Made by a program: the position numbers and the translations under genes. The notes below the pieces were generated by a model. That model was not told where the DNA came from. It saw only the letters and a program-made list of their open reading frames with translations, and did no database searches. Of a DNA stretch of 64,000 nucleotides, positions 28,098 to 36,970 are shown piece after piece. The stretch lies in assembly GCA_041690995.1 (NCBI GenBank), contig JBEPVM010000003.1:1-64000 (forward strand), read 5' to 3'. This DNA is from UBA4722 sp041690995 (GTDB lineage: Bacteria; Pseudomonadota; Gammaproteobacteria; DSM-16500). Numbering within the stretch: position 1 is the stretch's first letter; the number at the start of each line of letters is the position of its first letter.

Positions 28098-28206
28098 TTA
28101 TATGCAATGTAAAGTCTGTTTGTCAATCGACTGTTCAAACAGATAATCTACCCTCCGATTACTTAATTGCTTTTGTAATCTATTTTGAATTTGCTATTTA
28201 TTGAGA
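28098..28206 (-). pseudogene. Decayed duplicate of the 3' end of the Nfn-like flavoprotein gene
   Basis: Read on the minus strand, this stretch gives QIQNRLQKQLSNRRVDYLFE... in register with the last ~35 codons of the gene at 29005-32520 (QVQNRLQEQLSSLWVDYMLE...), and even keeps its TAA stop at 28098-28100. The DNA aligns without gaps over about 90 bases. An in-frame TAG just upstream and the lack of the rest of the gene mark it as a remnant. It lies upstream of copy 1 exactly as the intact end lies upstream of copy 2. Confidence 0.85.
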
Positions 28207-28239
28207 CTATAAAATCAATGACTGCATAATTCTTCCTTC

Positions 28240-28944
28240 TTAGGGGTAGTTGCTACCTAACCGATACGGAGTTCCAGTGAATTCCTTAGTAGCATTAGCA
28301 GCTGGTTCTGATGCAGGGATGTTGGCTCTATTATTAGCGAACAGGCTTGCATCATGACGAGAAATTAATAAACATCCTCCAAGAAGCTGGCTAAATGATA
28401 AAGACATTGCAAGAAGTAGAAATATTGCATTTATTAGAGGGTTCCCAGCTGCGAGAGAAACCCAACCACAAAAAAGGAGTGTGTTGGTAACTGCATTACA
28501 TACAAGAGTCATTTTTTTGGGGTAACTCGCAGTTTCCCATTTTGAAAACAGTTCCCGAAGCGCAATTAGACAATCAACTCCACTGTTTATCGCTAAACCG
28601 ATCCCGACAAGAGAAGTGGCAGTAGTGAAGGTGAGTAGTTGTTGTGGAGGGTAAAGAGAGAGGCCAGTTGTAGCAAGGGATATCAGATTTGATAGAATTT
28701 TAACAGGGTTTTCTTTTTTTTGGTAGTAGTGTGTTAAGTCAACGGCACTGTGAATGAGAGAATAGATGGATGGATTAATGAATGCTGCGGAGATTGCGTT
28801 TAATGTATTATATGCTCCAGAATCTCTAAGCTCTTCAAAGTCTTTTAACAACTGGAACGATGATGATACAGCTAAAGCTAAAGCTAGCAATTCTGGGTCA
28901 TCTAATACTGCTTCGTATTGATTACCATTATTATTGTGCTGCAT
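28240..28944 (-). CDS. Membrane protein of four-member GNP-motif family (copy 2)
   Basis: A 234-residue paralogue of the 27287-28054 product. Hydrophobic segments lie at about 47-70, 83-98, 105-130 and 150-195. The signature is LLFCGWVSLAAGNPL (GNP 167-169), preceded by the shared SGVDCLIALREL block. The C-terminus ends PYRLGSNYP, like copy 1. ATG at 28944 follows AGGAG. It lies 60 nt after the flavoprotein gene on the same strand and may be co-transcribed with it. No function can be assigned. Confidence 0.75.
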   Translation of the reverse strand: MQHNNNGNQYEAVLDDPELLALALAVSSSFQLLKDFEELRDSGAYNTLNAISAAFINPSIYSLIHSAVDLTHYYQKKENPVKILSNLISLATTGLSLYPPQQLLTFTTATSLVGIGLAINSGVDCLIALRELFSKWETASYPKKMTLVCNAVTNTLLFCGWVSLAAGNPLINAIFLLLAMSLSFSQLLGGCLLISRHDASLFANNRANIPASEPAANATKEFTGTPYRLGSNYP

Positions 28945-29004
28945 TGCTCAATCTCCTGTTGTTAGAGGTGCATAAAACACTCGTTAAAAAAATTTATGCA
29001 TGGA

Positions 29005-32000
29005 TTATATATGCCGCACAGCATATTTGTCAAATTTCTGTTCAAGCATATAATCCACCCACAATGAGCTTAATTGCTCTTGCAATCTATTTTGAACTTG
29101 TCGCTCATTAATATTATCAATATCAATCAGTTCGAGGGGTTGTTCTGGCCAGGAACAGGCGAAGACGGCTTTGGTGCGTTGGCCTGTTTCTGGGTCAATC
29201 TGCCATTGTAAACACTGCGCACAGACGCCTTTTAACATGCATTGCATGGTGCTATAAACAGAACCTAAAATGCGTGGATTTTTAACTTGTAGAAATTCTT
29301 TTAAAGATGTCTGGCGGGCGAGTTGGAAGCGTTGTAATAACGCTGAATCTCCCATGACATAAATACGATCCACATCAATCAATGGAATTTTTTTAGTTTG
29401 TGCACAACGAATTAAAATATCCAAAGCATCGCCTTCGGTTGAAAAATCTTGAGGTCGGGTGGCTGGAATGAGTTCGCCATTCTGTGTCAACCAAATAATG
29501 ATGTCAGCCGCATTTTCTAACTCTTCTTGGCAATACACTTCTTCTTTTGTTTTAAAATTCCCAAGATAAATAACGGTATTGCCTGCGTGACGTAACGCTG
29601 TTCCATAACTTCGCAGCATGGCAAGACTCAGTTGATTACCCATGATTAAAACAGTTTCGTGTTGATGAGAAATTTTTGCACGTGTGCCTGTTGGACCCAT
29701 CAGTGAGACAGGATCACCTACGCGAAATGTCGCGCAGAGTTTAGAACTGGCACCTGTTTCGATAATCATAAATTTTAAAGAGCCTGTTTCTTGATTCACG
29801 TCAAATGCCATAAGGGCGAGTGGTTCAATTTGCAGTGAAGTATTTTCAACGATTGGGGCATACGTGGCATAATTTTGTAAACGATAAAATTGTCCTGGTT
29901 GAAAATTTAAAGTAGCAAGTGGTGCTTGAACAGTCAGTTCAATGATATTCTTCGTGCAGCGTTCGATGTGTATGATTTTTGCGTTAAATAATTCTGTCAT
30001 ATTTTTAGAGAAGGTAGCATATTCTTTTTTATTTTTACTAGGATGGAATTTTGGTTCTAATAAGGCAACAATTTTAGGATACGTACGCATGCCTGACGCA
30101 ATTGCCTTAACAACGCTGCCATGAAAAACGGGATGCGTATCGCCCACTAAACTGACGCGATGGTCTGATTTTTGGTAAGAGGTGAACGGACCAAAATCAG
30201 GTTCCTTGACATGTTTAATGCCATGTGCGACAGTTAAATCATCCTGAATAGCTTCATAATGTTGGTACTGTAATCCTAAACGTGTAAAAGTACCGCGATG
30301 TTCAAATTCATAAGCGATATTGGGTTGTGTGCCTGTCGCGACAAAAATAGCGCGCGCGGGAATGCGAGTTTCTGTCTGCGTAGCCTCCCACGTTTCTTTG
30401 TCTTTTCGTAAACGTTTATGGCAAATGAGTGTTTCAACATGACCATGTTGATTAAGGTCAACAAATGCAGGTTCGAGTGCTTCTAAATAAAAAACGCCTT
30501 CTTCGAGTGCTTTTGTGAGTTCTTCATGATTATGAATATAAGCAGGGGAGTCTTGCATGGAACGGCGATACACAATCGTCACGCCGCCCCATTGATGAAT
30601 GAGTTTGATGAAATCAGGTTGTTCATTGCTGGCTTCAGCACGTGCACGTTCATGACGTACGGCTTTGCCATGTGTCATAAATTCTTCTAAGATTTCGAGT
30701 GAGGGTATATCAAGTTTTTGTACTATATATTCTTCGCTGTGGACGTTTACAAGTGTTTCATATCGAAATAATATTTTTTCGACTTGAGTAATGTAATAGG
30801 CTTGCACTTCAGTCGCTGTATCAACGCCTGTTAAACCACCGCCAATAATCACGGCGGGTAAGCGCACTTGTAAATTCGTGAGGCTTGTTTTTTTGGCAGC
30901 ATTGCCCAGTTGCAACGCCATTAAAAAATCATTGGCTTGACGCATGCCAGGCGCGAGGCTCCCTGGAATAGAGAGTGCTTTCGGTAAGCCTGCGCCCACA
31001 GCAATAACAAAATGATCAAAGCCCATGCGCCATCCATCATCTACTGTGATTGTGCCACCAAAACGCGTGCTGCCAAAGACTTGAAAATAAGGTTTGCGTA
31101 ATAAGCTAAGGTAAATTAATTTCAGAAAATTTTTATCCCAGCGCACTGTAATACCATATTCTGCAACACCGCCAAACCCTGCCATCAGTCGTTCATCTAA
31201 TGCTTCATATAAATCACTCCATTGATACACAGGATTTTTTATTATTGCGTGGTCTAAAGGCTCGATTTTTAAGCCATCAAAACCCACAACTGCAAAACCT
31301 TCCAGTAAAAGATGGTGAGCGAGTGTAAAACCGGCAGGACCCATGCCTGCGATCATGATTTTTAATCCATTGTAGGGTTTCATGACCCATTGTGATTGAC
31401 GCAATGGATTCCAGCGTGTGAGTAAATCATAAATTTCAACACCCCACGGTAAATGCAGCACATCTGTTAAAATGCGTGTTTCTGCTTGAGGGATATTCAC
31501 GGGTTCTTGTTTTTGATAAATACACGCTTTCATACAATCATTACATATCCGATGGCCTGTCGCAGGACACATGGGGTTATCTACCATGACCATAGCTAAC
31601 GCAGCCAGTGTGTATCCATCACGTTTTAAGAAATGCATTTCAGAAATTTTCTCTTCTAAAGGGCAACCTGTCATAATAGTCTCTAAAGGATTTTTTTTGA
31701 ATCCTTGAGTAGGATCGCCTTTTTTAATAGGAAAACCCTTGGAACAAAAATCACCGTCATGATCATGACAGTAAATACAATAATTCACTTCATCTTGTGC
31801 TTGGCGTGCCGTCATGCGGGGATCAGTGAGTTTAAATCCATCGCGCTGCCGTAATTTTGAATCAGGTGCGGCTGAACGTTCAAGTTTGTCATGGGTGACA
31901 GGGACATGAGCGACTAAATGGCTATAATCGAGACGTTCAGGAATACGAAAACTTGTCCAATGCTGAACGATTTTTTGGGCGAGGGGAGTGATTAAGCCAT

Positions 32001-32520
32001 GGATACACCATTGCGTGAGTTTATCTATTTCATTTGAAAATTGTTCGGGTTGCGTGATGTATTGATTCGCGAGCAAACTAATAGCCAATTCTAAATCGTT
32101 TGTTTGAAGAGGTGATGCTTTTAATTGGTTATTTAACCAATCATTGAGTATGGAAAAATCCAGTAAATTTTCAGTATGAAGTAATTGTTTCTTTGCTCGC
32201 CTCAGGACAAAAAATTGTTTAAACGCAGAGACAGGATTATGTGACAGGGTTTGTGCTTGAGCAATAGCAGCCGCTTCTTCAATCTGAAATAACTCAGTTA
32301 AAAAACTTTCTAAAACAATAGCGCTAGCGATCAGTAACTCGCTGATAGCCTGGGGGGTAAAGGTAGCTGTTGCATGTCTATAAGCGAGTAATTCAGTATA
32401 AATAGCCGCGTTGGTTTTTTGTAAATACGCTAAAAATTTTTGATCAAGACATTGCAACCCTTCTGATTGGAATAATTCCTCAAAATGGAAGCCAGTTAAT
32501 TCGAGCGTTGGTTGGGTCAT
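29005..32520 (-). CDS. Fused Nfn/GltD-PyrK-like iron-sulfur flavoprotein oxidoreductase
   Basis: A 1171-residue fusion. The N-terminal ~220 residues are unassigned and helical. A cysteine-rich GltD-type [4Fe-4S] region follows (YCIYCHDHDGDFC, TGCPLEEK, NPMCPATG, CNDCMKAC). Then comes a FAD/NAD(P) two-dinucleotide fold (IAGMGPAGFTLAHHLL; VIIGGGLTGVDTATE). The last ~330 residues resemble the PyrK/NfnA electron-transfer subunit, with a C-terminal [2Fe-2S] cysteine set (CMLKGVCAQC and a later C). Stand-alone NfnA and NfnB subunits transfer electrons between NADPH, NADH and ferredoxin; here both are in one chain. ATG at 32520 chosen; TTG at 32574 would add a hydrophobic leader. Substrate unknown. 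Confidence 0.82.
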   Translation of the reverse strand: MTQPTLELTGFHFEELFQSEGLQCLDQKFLAYLQKTNAAIYTELLAYRHATATFTPQAISELLIASAIVLESFLTELFQIEEAAAIAQAQTLSHNPVSAFKQFFVLRRAKKQLLHTENLLDFSILNDWLNNQLKASPLQTNDLELAISLLANQYITQPEQFSNEIDKLTQWCIHGLITPLAQKIVQHWTSFRIPERLDYSHLVAHVPVTHDKLERSAAPDSKLRQRDGFKLTDPRMTARQAQDEVNYCIYCHDHDGDFCSKGFPIKKGDPTQGFKKNPLETIMTGCPLEEKISEMHFLKRDGYTLAALAMVMVDNPMCPATGHRICNDCMKACIYQKQEPVNIPQAETRILTDVLHLPWGVEIYDLLTRWNPLRQSQWVMKPYNGLKIMIAGMGPAGFTLAHHLLLEGFAVVGFDGLKIEPLDHAIIKNPVYQWSDLYEALDERLMAGFGGVAEYGITVRWDKNFLKLIYLSLLRKPYFQVFGSTRFGGTITVDDGWRMGFDHFVIAVGAGLPKALSIPGSLAPGMRQANDFLMALQLGNAAKKTSLTNLQVRLPAVIIGGGLTGVDTATEVQAYYITQVEKILFRYETLVNVHSEEYIVQKLDIPSLEILEEFMTHGKAVRHERARAEASNEQPDFIKLIHQWGGVTIVYRRSMQDSPAYIHNHEELTKALEEGVFYLEALEPAFVDLNQHGHVETLICHKRLRKDKETWEATQTETRIPARAIFVATGTQPNIAYEFEHRGTFTRLGLQYQHYEAIQDDLTVAHGIKHVKEPDFGPFTSYQKSDHRVSLVGDTHPVFHGSVVKAIASGMRTYPKIVALLEPKFHPSKNKKEYATFSKNMTELFNAKIIHIERCTKNIIELTVQAPLATLNFQPGQFYRLQNYATYAPIVENTSLQIEPLALMAFDVNQETGSLKFMIIETGASSKLCATFRVGDPVSLMGPTGTRAKISHQHETVLIMGNQLSLAMLRSYGTALRHAGNTVIYLGNFKTKEEVYCQEELENAADIIIWLTQNGELIPATRPQDFSTEGDALDILIRCAQTKKIPLIDVDRIYVMGDSALLQRFQLARQTSLKEFLQVKNPRILGSVYSTMQCMLKGVCAQCLQWQIDPETGQRTKAVFACSWPEQPLELIDIDNINERQVQNRLQEQLSSLWVDYMLEQKFDKYAVRHI

Positions 32521-32692
32521 ATAAAAACTATAAAAAGTGCTAAAAAATATAAACAGAATTATAAAGCATTTCAAGACAGGAGGCTAGTTTGTTGAATTTT
32601 ATTGGATTTTATGCGACTTAAAAAAATAGGTTGTGAATAACTCTATTATTTGCTAGGATTGTAAAAATTTTAACCATGCTGGAAAAAATATT

Positions 32693-33730
32693 ATGCACGG
32701 CCATCATATTTTTAACACGCCTGAACATGAAAGGAATGGGTTAAAGTATACATCTTTTCCACTACAATCTACTATGCCTCAGCGGTGTTGGGATATCGTT
32801 TGCGAATTAAAACGTTCTGATAAGAAGAAGGATTATCAGTATACTCAGAGCAATGCAGGCAGCGCGATATTAGCAGAACAGTTAAAGCAGTTCTTACATC
32901 CGGACAATCCTAATAATTTGAAACAGCAGCTACAAGGGGAACAAATTACTTTTCCTGAAATTTCCCCGCAGGCACAACAAAACGTTCCAAAAAAACGTTC
33001 TCTTACTGTTAGAGTTGCTGATATTATAGCTTGGCAGCAAGACGTGCAAGTTTGGTATGCCCCTAAACGTGTTACTCCTAAACAGGTGCTTGATATACAG
33101 CGCTGTAAGGCAGGAACCGCGTTACAAAATAAAGACCCATCTTATAGATGTCAATTAGAACGTCTCTCTTCTTATGTGGTTGTCCGAGGTGAAACACGGC
33201 AGATTTATGCCATGGCAGATCAACCCCAATTACTTGATAAACCTAGAAAACGCATTACCTACTACGCAACTTTTCCGAAGTTACAATATACAAATGAGCA
33301 AGAAACTAGTTTTCAGTATTTTACTTCAGGAAAAGATAAAAAAGGTAAGCATTCTAAGCAAGCACGTGATTTGGATCAAACAAAAATAAAAGAATTGAAA
33401 AAAATGTTTAAAGATGTACTGCGCTTACAAATTCAGGTGGCAGCCTATAACCAAGAAGGGTTAGATATTGTAACGCCCAACGCATTTTTTTATGGGTTAA
33501 CAGAAGACTCTTGTAAACAAGCAAAACAATTATTTTATCAAGCTGTTGTTGAAATGGCTTCTGAACAAACTTATGCAGGATTTCAAGGGTTGTTCATACA
33601 CATTGATTATCATGACCAAGTCAGCGTAGATGAAATCCATGGGATATTTCAAGGCGCTAATCTTTTAATACCTGTTGTACTTGGAACAGGCGATGCAGCA
33701 GCACCGCAATTAGCTGCGCAGGGGCTATAG
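32693..33730 (+). CDS. Hypothetical protein, apparently frameshifted near its 3' end
   Basis: An unrecognised protein of 345 residues, mostly polar, with a lysine-rich middle (about 215-240) and a more ordered C-terminal part (FQGLFIHIDYHD...FQGANLLIPVVLGTG). After the stop at 33728-33730, the -1 frame is open from about 33700 to a TAA at 33874-33876. It encodes a glycine-rich hydrophobic stretch (AGAIGVTLFGAGVGGHFS) and a polar tail that look like its natural continuation. So the gene probably once ended at 33876. The frameshift sits in a GCAGCAGCA run and could be a mutation, a sequencing error or programmed. ATG at 32693; divergent from the flavoprotein gene. Confidence 0.6.
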   Translation: MHGHHIFNTPEHERNGLKYTSFPLQSTMPQRCWDIVCELKRSDKKKDYQYTQSNAGSAILAEQLKQFLHPDNPNNLKQQLQGEQITFPEISPQAQQNVPKKRSLTVRVADIIAWQQDVQVWYAPKRVTPKQVLDIQRCKAGTALQNKDPSYRCQLERLSSYVVVRGETRQIYAMADQPQLLDKPRKRITYYATFPKLQYTNEQETSFQYFTSGKDKKGKHSKQARDLDQTKIKELKKMFKDVLRLQIQVAAYNQEGLDIVTPNAFFYGLTEDSCKQAKQLFYQAVVEMASEQTYAGFQGLFIHIDYHDQVSVDEIHGIFQGANLLIPVVLGTGDAAAPQLAAQGL

Positions 33731-33969
33731 GGGTTACTCTGTTCGGCGCAGGTGTAGGTGGTCATTTTTCTGCTTCTCCTAAATTTTCTATGGCTGCGAA
33801 GATAAGGACATACGGAAAAACTATTGAAGATAATAGGACGCACATTGAAGGTGCTGCACGCTTGCTCTACAAATAAAAAATAAATAATAGTTTTTTATGA
33901 CTAGATATATGGTAAATTCATACGATTTATTCTATCCCACTTAATCCCTAGAAAATTAGAAAAATACTT

Positions 33970-35367
33970 ATGCAACAAGATCAAGCCTTTAGTTTATTAA
34001 AAATGGGGAAAAATATTTTCCTGACCGGAGCTGCTGGCTCAGGTAAAACGTATTTGCTCAATCAATATATTCGTTATCTGAAAGAAAATCATGTCGAAGT
34101 GGCCGTGACTGCATCCACAGGCATTGCGGCTACGCATTTGCAAGGTACAACGATACACTCGTGGTCGGGTATCGGTGTTAAAGAGAGTCTTACTAAAAAA
34201 GATTTGGAAAAATTGCTTCTTACAGATCGTATCAAGCGTAATTACAAAAAAACGAAAGTCCTTATTATTGATGAAATATCCATGTTGCATAAATATCAAC
34301 TGGACATGGTGGATTCTATTGCGCGTTATATTCTTGGCTGTGCTGAACCTTTTGGTGGTATTCAAGTGGTTTTATGCGGTGATTTTTTTCAGTTACCGCC
34401 TATTTCTTCGGGTTTTATGAAAGGAGAAAAGCAATTTGCTTTTGAAGCGGCTGCTTGGAAAGAGGGGAATTTTCATCTGTGTTATTTGCATGAACAACAT
34501 CGCCAGGGGGATGATCCATTACTCACTATTTTAAATGATATACGCAGTGGAACGGCAGGTGAGCATACCAAAGTGCCTTTACGTACGCGTTATAAAAAAG
34601 AGCCAGAAGGTGCGACCAAAGCCACTAAATTATATGCACGCAATGTGAATGTGGATGTGATTAATGAAAATGAATTAGCTAATATTCATACGACAGAAAA
34701 AATATTTACGATGGTAGCAAGAGGGCCTAATGCTTTAGTCGTGGGATTGAAAAAAAGTTGCCTTGCGCCAGAACACTTAAAGTTAAAAATAGGCGCTGAA
34801 GGGATGTTTATTAAAAACGATACTTCAGGTAGATATGTGAATGGCACGCGTTGTATTGTGGTGGGTTTTGATAAAAGTGAAGAAAGTTGGCCTGTTGTTA
34901 AAACGTATGATAATAAGATTATAGTTGCTTATCCGGAAGAATGGAAATACGAAGATAATGGTGCCGTGCATGCGATGCTGACGCAAGTGCCTCTTCGGCT
35001 TGCATGGGCGATTACGATTCATAAAAGCCAGGGCATGACATTGGATGCTGCAGAAATAGATTTAGGCGATGCTTTTGAGCCAGGCATGGGTTATGTTGCC
35101 TTATCACGCGTACGCAGTTTATCGGGCTTGAAACTCATGAACTTGAATGAAATGGCATTAAAAGTATGCCCTAAAATTCTGGAACATGATGAGGTTTTTA
35201 AGAATAACTCAGAGGCGACTGTTCACTATTTACAGGGCTTATCAGAAGATGAAAAAGAACGTTGCCATAAAAAAATCTTGATGGAGCGGTTTGGGGGTAG
35301 TGTAACTAAGGCAACGAACAAAAAGAGACACCGTACAAGAAATAAAAAAAGTAAAATATCTGCCTAA
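33970..35367 (+). CDS. PIF1-like superfamily 1 DNA helicase
   Basis: A 465-residue 5'-3' type SF1B helicase. Motif I is FLTGAAGSGKTYLL (P-loop at 20-27), followed by ASTGIAATHLQGTTIHSW (motif Ia, a PIF1 signature), the LIIDEISML Walker B, the CGDFFQLPP motif III, the EQHRQ motif IV region and the C-terminal AITIHKSQGMTLD with YVALSRVRS (motifs V/VI). The C-terminus is strongly basic. Bacterial PIF1-like helicases are often found near mobile or accessory genes; its job here is unknown. Followed after 90 nt by a small regulator gene. Confidence 0.9.
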   Translation: MQQDQAFSLLKMGKNIFLTGAAGSGKTYLLNQYIRYLKENHVEVAVTASTGIAATHLQGTTIHSWSGIGVKESLTKKDLEKLLLTDRIKRNYKKTKVLIIDEISMLHKYQLDMVDSIARYILGCAEPFGGIQVVLCGDFFQLPPISSGFMKGEKQFAFEAAAWKEGNFHLCYLHEQHRQGDDPLLTILNDIRSGTAGEHTKVPLRTRYKKEPEGATKATKLYARNVNVDVINENELANIHTTEKIFTMVARGPNALVVGLKKSCLAPEHLKLKIGAEGMFIKNDTSGRYVNGTRCIVVGFDKSEESWPVVKTYDNKIIVAYPEEWKYEDNGAVHAMLTQVPLRLAWAITIHKSQGMTLDAAEIDLGDAFEPGMGYVALSRVRSLSGLKLMNLNEMALKVCPKILEHDEVFKNNSEATVHYLQGLSEDEKERCHKKILMERFGGSVTKATNKKRHRTRNKKSKISA

Positions 35368-35369
35368 GA

Positions 35370-35438
35370 ATATTACCGATCGGTAATATATTATTTGATT
35401 ATTCATAATAAATACTCTAATATTACTGAACGGGAATA
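35370..35438. promoter_or_regulatory. Paired palindromic operators upstream of the HipB-like gene
   Basis: A perfect 20-bp palindrome ATATTACCGA/TCGGTAATAT occupies 35370-35389. A second, imperfect copy (TATTACTGAACGGGAATA, 35421-35438) lies 50 bp downstream, matching 15 of 18 positions of the first. Both precede the GTG start of the regulator at 35458, as expected for autorepression by a dimeric helix-turn-helix protein. Confidence 0.65.
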
Positions 35439-35457
35439 TTTTTTTGAGGTATTTGCT

Positions 35458-35700
35458 GTGAGTAATGATCTAAAAAAATACTATGCACAGGAGATCGGGC
35501 AGCTTATTAAAAGCACTCGTAAAAAGTTAGGCGTGACACAAAGAAATTTAGCGCTGACTGCAGGGACGGGCTTGCGTTTTATTATTGAATTAGAACAAGG
35601 TAAACCCACCTGTCAGCTAGAGAAAACTTTAATTGTGATTAGAACATTAGGATTGAAGTTTACTATTGTAAAACCTAAAAGTTCAGTAGGATTGCCCTGA
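35458..35700 (+). CDS. HipB/y4mF-type helix-turn-helix regulator, orphan
   Basis: An 80-residue Xre-family DNA-binding protein. The helix-turn-helix spans about 10-60 (IGQLIKSTRKKLGVTQRNLALTAG, then GLRFIIELEQGKPTCQLEKTL), with a beta-strand dimerisation tail, as in HipB and y4mF antitoxins. I prefer the GTG at 35458, 7 nt after GAGGT; an ATT-preceded ATG-like reading from 35395 would run through the second operator. Such regulators normally precede a HipA kinase gene. None follows here; a MITE-like repeat starts about 18 nt after the stop. Confidence 0.82.
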   Translation: MSNDLKKYYAQEIGQLIKSTRKKLGVTQRNLALTAGTGLRFIIELEQGKPTCQLEKTLIVIRTLGLKFTIVKPKSSVGLP

Positions 35701-35718
35701 GTAGGGGGTAGATTAGAT

Positions 35719-35843
35719 TCAACTGTGTCATTCCCGCGTACGTGCAACTAAACCTGCATTGGTAAGTGGAAATTATTTTAACGTCAGTTTAGCTACATGT
35801 TGGAATAGGTTTCCGCGTTCGCGGGAATGAAACAGTTAAATGA
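35719..35843. repeat. MITE-like palindromic element (family B), copy 1
   Basis: A ~125-bp element with inverted ends around TCATTCCCGCG (left) and CGCGGGAATGA (right) and an inner AACTAAA...TTTAGCTAC inverted pair. It shares both ends and the interior (AGTAAGTG/AATTATTTTA) with the copy at 51180-51321. The ends of this copy are slightly diverged. No coding capacity. It sits directly behind the orphan HipB-like gene. Confidence 0.75.
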
Positions 35844-35858
35844 ACATTCCGGGATATT

Positions 35859-36833
35859 TTATCTTACTACTAGTGTATATTTCGGATGATGAATGCGCGC
35901 TGGGCACATTCCTGTGCCTTTTTCTTCTATTAAAGATTCTGATCGTATATTGCTTCTTAGAGAAGGAAAAGAGAGGGTATTTCCATTGTAAGTTTCTTGT
36001 CTGTCTCTATCTGTAGAGGTTTCTGGCAAGGTGTTAGATACGAGGCCTAATTCTAATTTTATTGCTTTTGTGTCACTGCTGCTCCGAATTGATGGGCGAG
36101 AACGTATTCTTTCATACAGAGAGGATGATTGGATATTCCTATCGGAATAATGCTGTATACAGTCTTTTATGCATAAATATCCGGATTTAAAAACAGAGCC
36201 GAGCAAGAGGCCGATCCCTATACTAAAGGTACGCGAAGCGTAAATCACCCCAAACGTCACTCCTACCTGTCCTATGCTTAATACCCCTGGGGTAGAAACA
36301 CCAATTGTCATTAATGTTTGAGTAATATAGCCGAAAATACCCCAGGCAGAAACGGCGGGTACTGTTGCCACTAAAATTGCGCCTGTCACCGCCAAAATTA
36401 AAAATAGGAGTTTTAAGCAATTTCTGACAACGATAACAGGATCTTGCGTAAGATCGAAATCTCTTTTCAATAAAATCCATAGGAGCCGTCCTCGGCTATC
36501 TATCATTCTTCCTAAGAGTGTTGCAACAGTGGTTGTTCGATTGTCGTTAGCATACGGCCGTAGCGATAGGCTGTTGTTTTCAACATTCTGTTGCTCGGCT
36601 GCAGATGTTTCTGCAAGAACATGATTTAATTGTTGAGGATCTGGGAAAAAATACTCACTTACTTCATGCAGCATAAGATAGGCAAAAGCAATAATGGCAA
36701 CACCATGTACGCTAATTTTATAAAGTAGAGCAGGCAGGGTGACTAATGCAACCACAAAAACAAACGTGCCTTTAAGAATATACCACGGGTCGTGTACCAG
36801 TGCTGGCAGCATGTGTTCCCAATAGATGCTCAT
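35859..36833 (-). CDS. Hypothetical multi-pass membrane protein
   Basis: A 324-residue protein not recognised. Hydrophobic segments lie at about 18-50 (one or two spans), 133-160, 163-185 and 190-215; the C-terminal ~100 residues are polar and serine/arginine-rich. No catalytic motif is seen. ATG at 36833 follows GAGGT. Upstream are two similar palindromes (36971-37058), possibly controlling it. Its membrane core with long polar tails would suit an effector or envelope protein, without evidence for either. Confidence 0.7.
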   Translation of the reverse strand: MSIYWEHMLPALVHDPWYILKGTFVFVVALVTLPALLYKISVHGVAIIAFAYLMLHEVSEYFFPDPQQLNHVLAETSAAEQQNVENNSLSLRPYANDNRTTTVATLLGRMIDSRGRLLWILLKRDFDLTQDPVIVVRNCLKLLFLILAVTGAILVATVPAVSAWGIFGYITQTLMTIGVSTPGVLSIGQVGVTFGVIYASRTFSIGIGLLLGSVFKSGYLCIKDCIQHYSDRNIQSSSLYERIRSRPSIRSSSDTKAIKLELGLVSNTLPETSTDRDRQETYNGNTLSFPSLRSNIRSESLIEEKGTGMCPARIHHPKYTLVVR

Positions 36834-36970
36834 GAATTACCTCATTATGACTGTGAGTATTTAGGCTCTAACTGGCAAAGTCCGCATTTGGCCAATTTCG
36901 TAAGAAAATTTTATAAAAACTTACTCACGATCCTGGCTCAAATCCGAACTTTTTATGCGTATTCAAAAAT

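Noticed and set aside
35719..35843. Possible CRISPR repeat
   Set aside because: Only one palindromic unit at this place, no spacer-repeat alternation and no cas genes; it is a dispersed element with one other copy 15 kb away.
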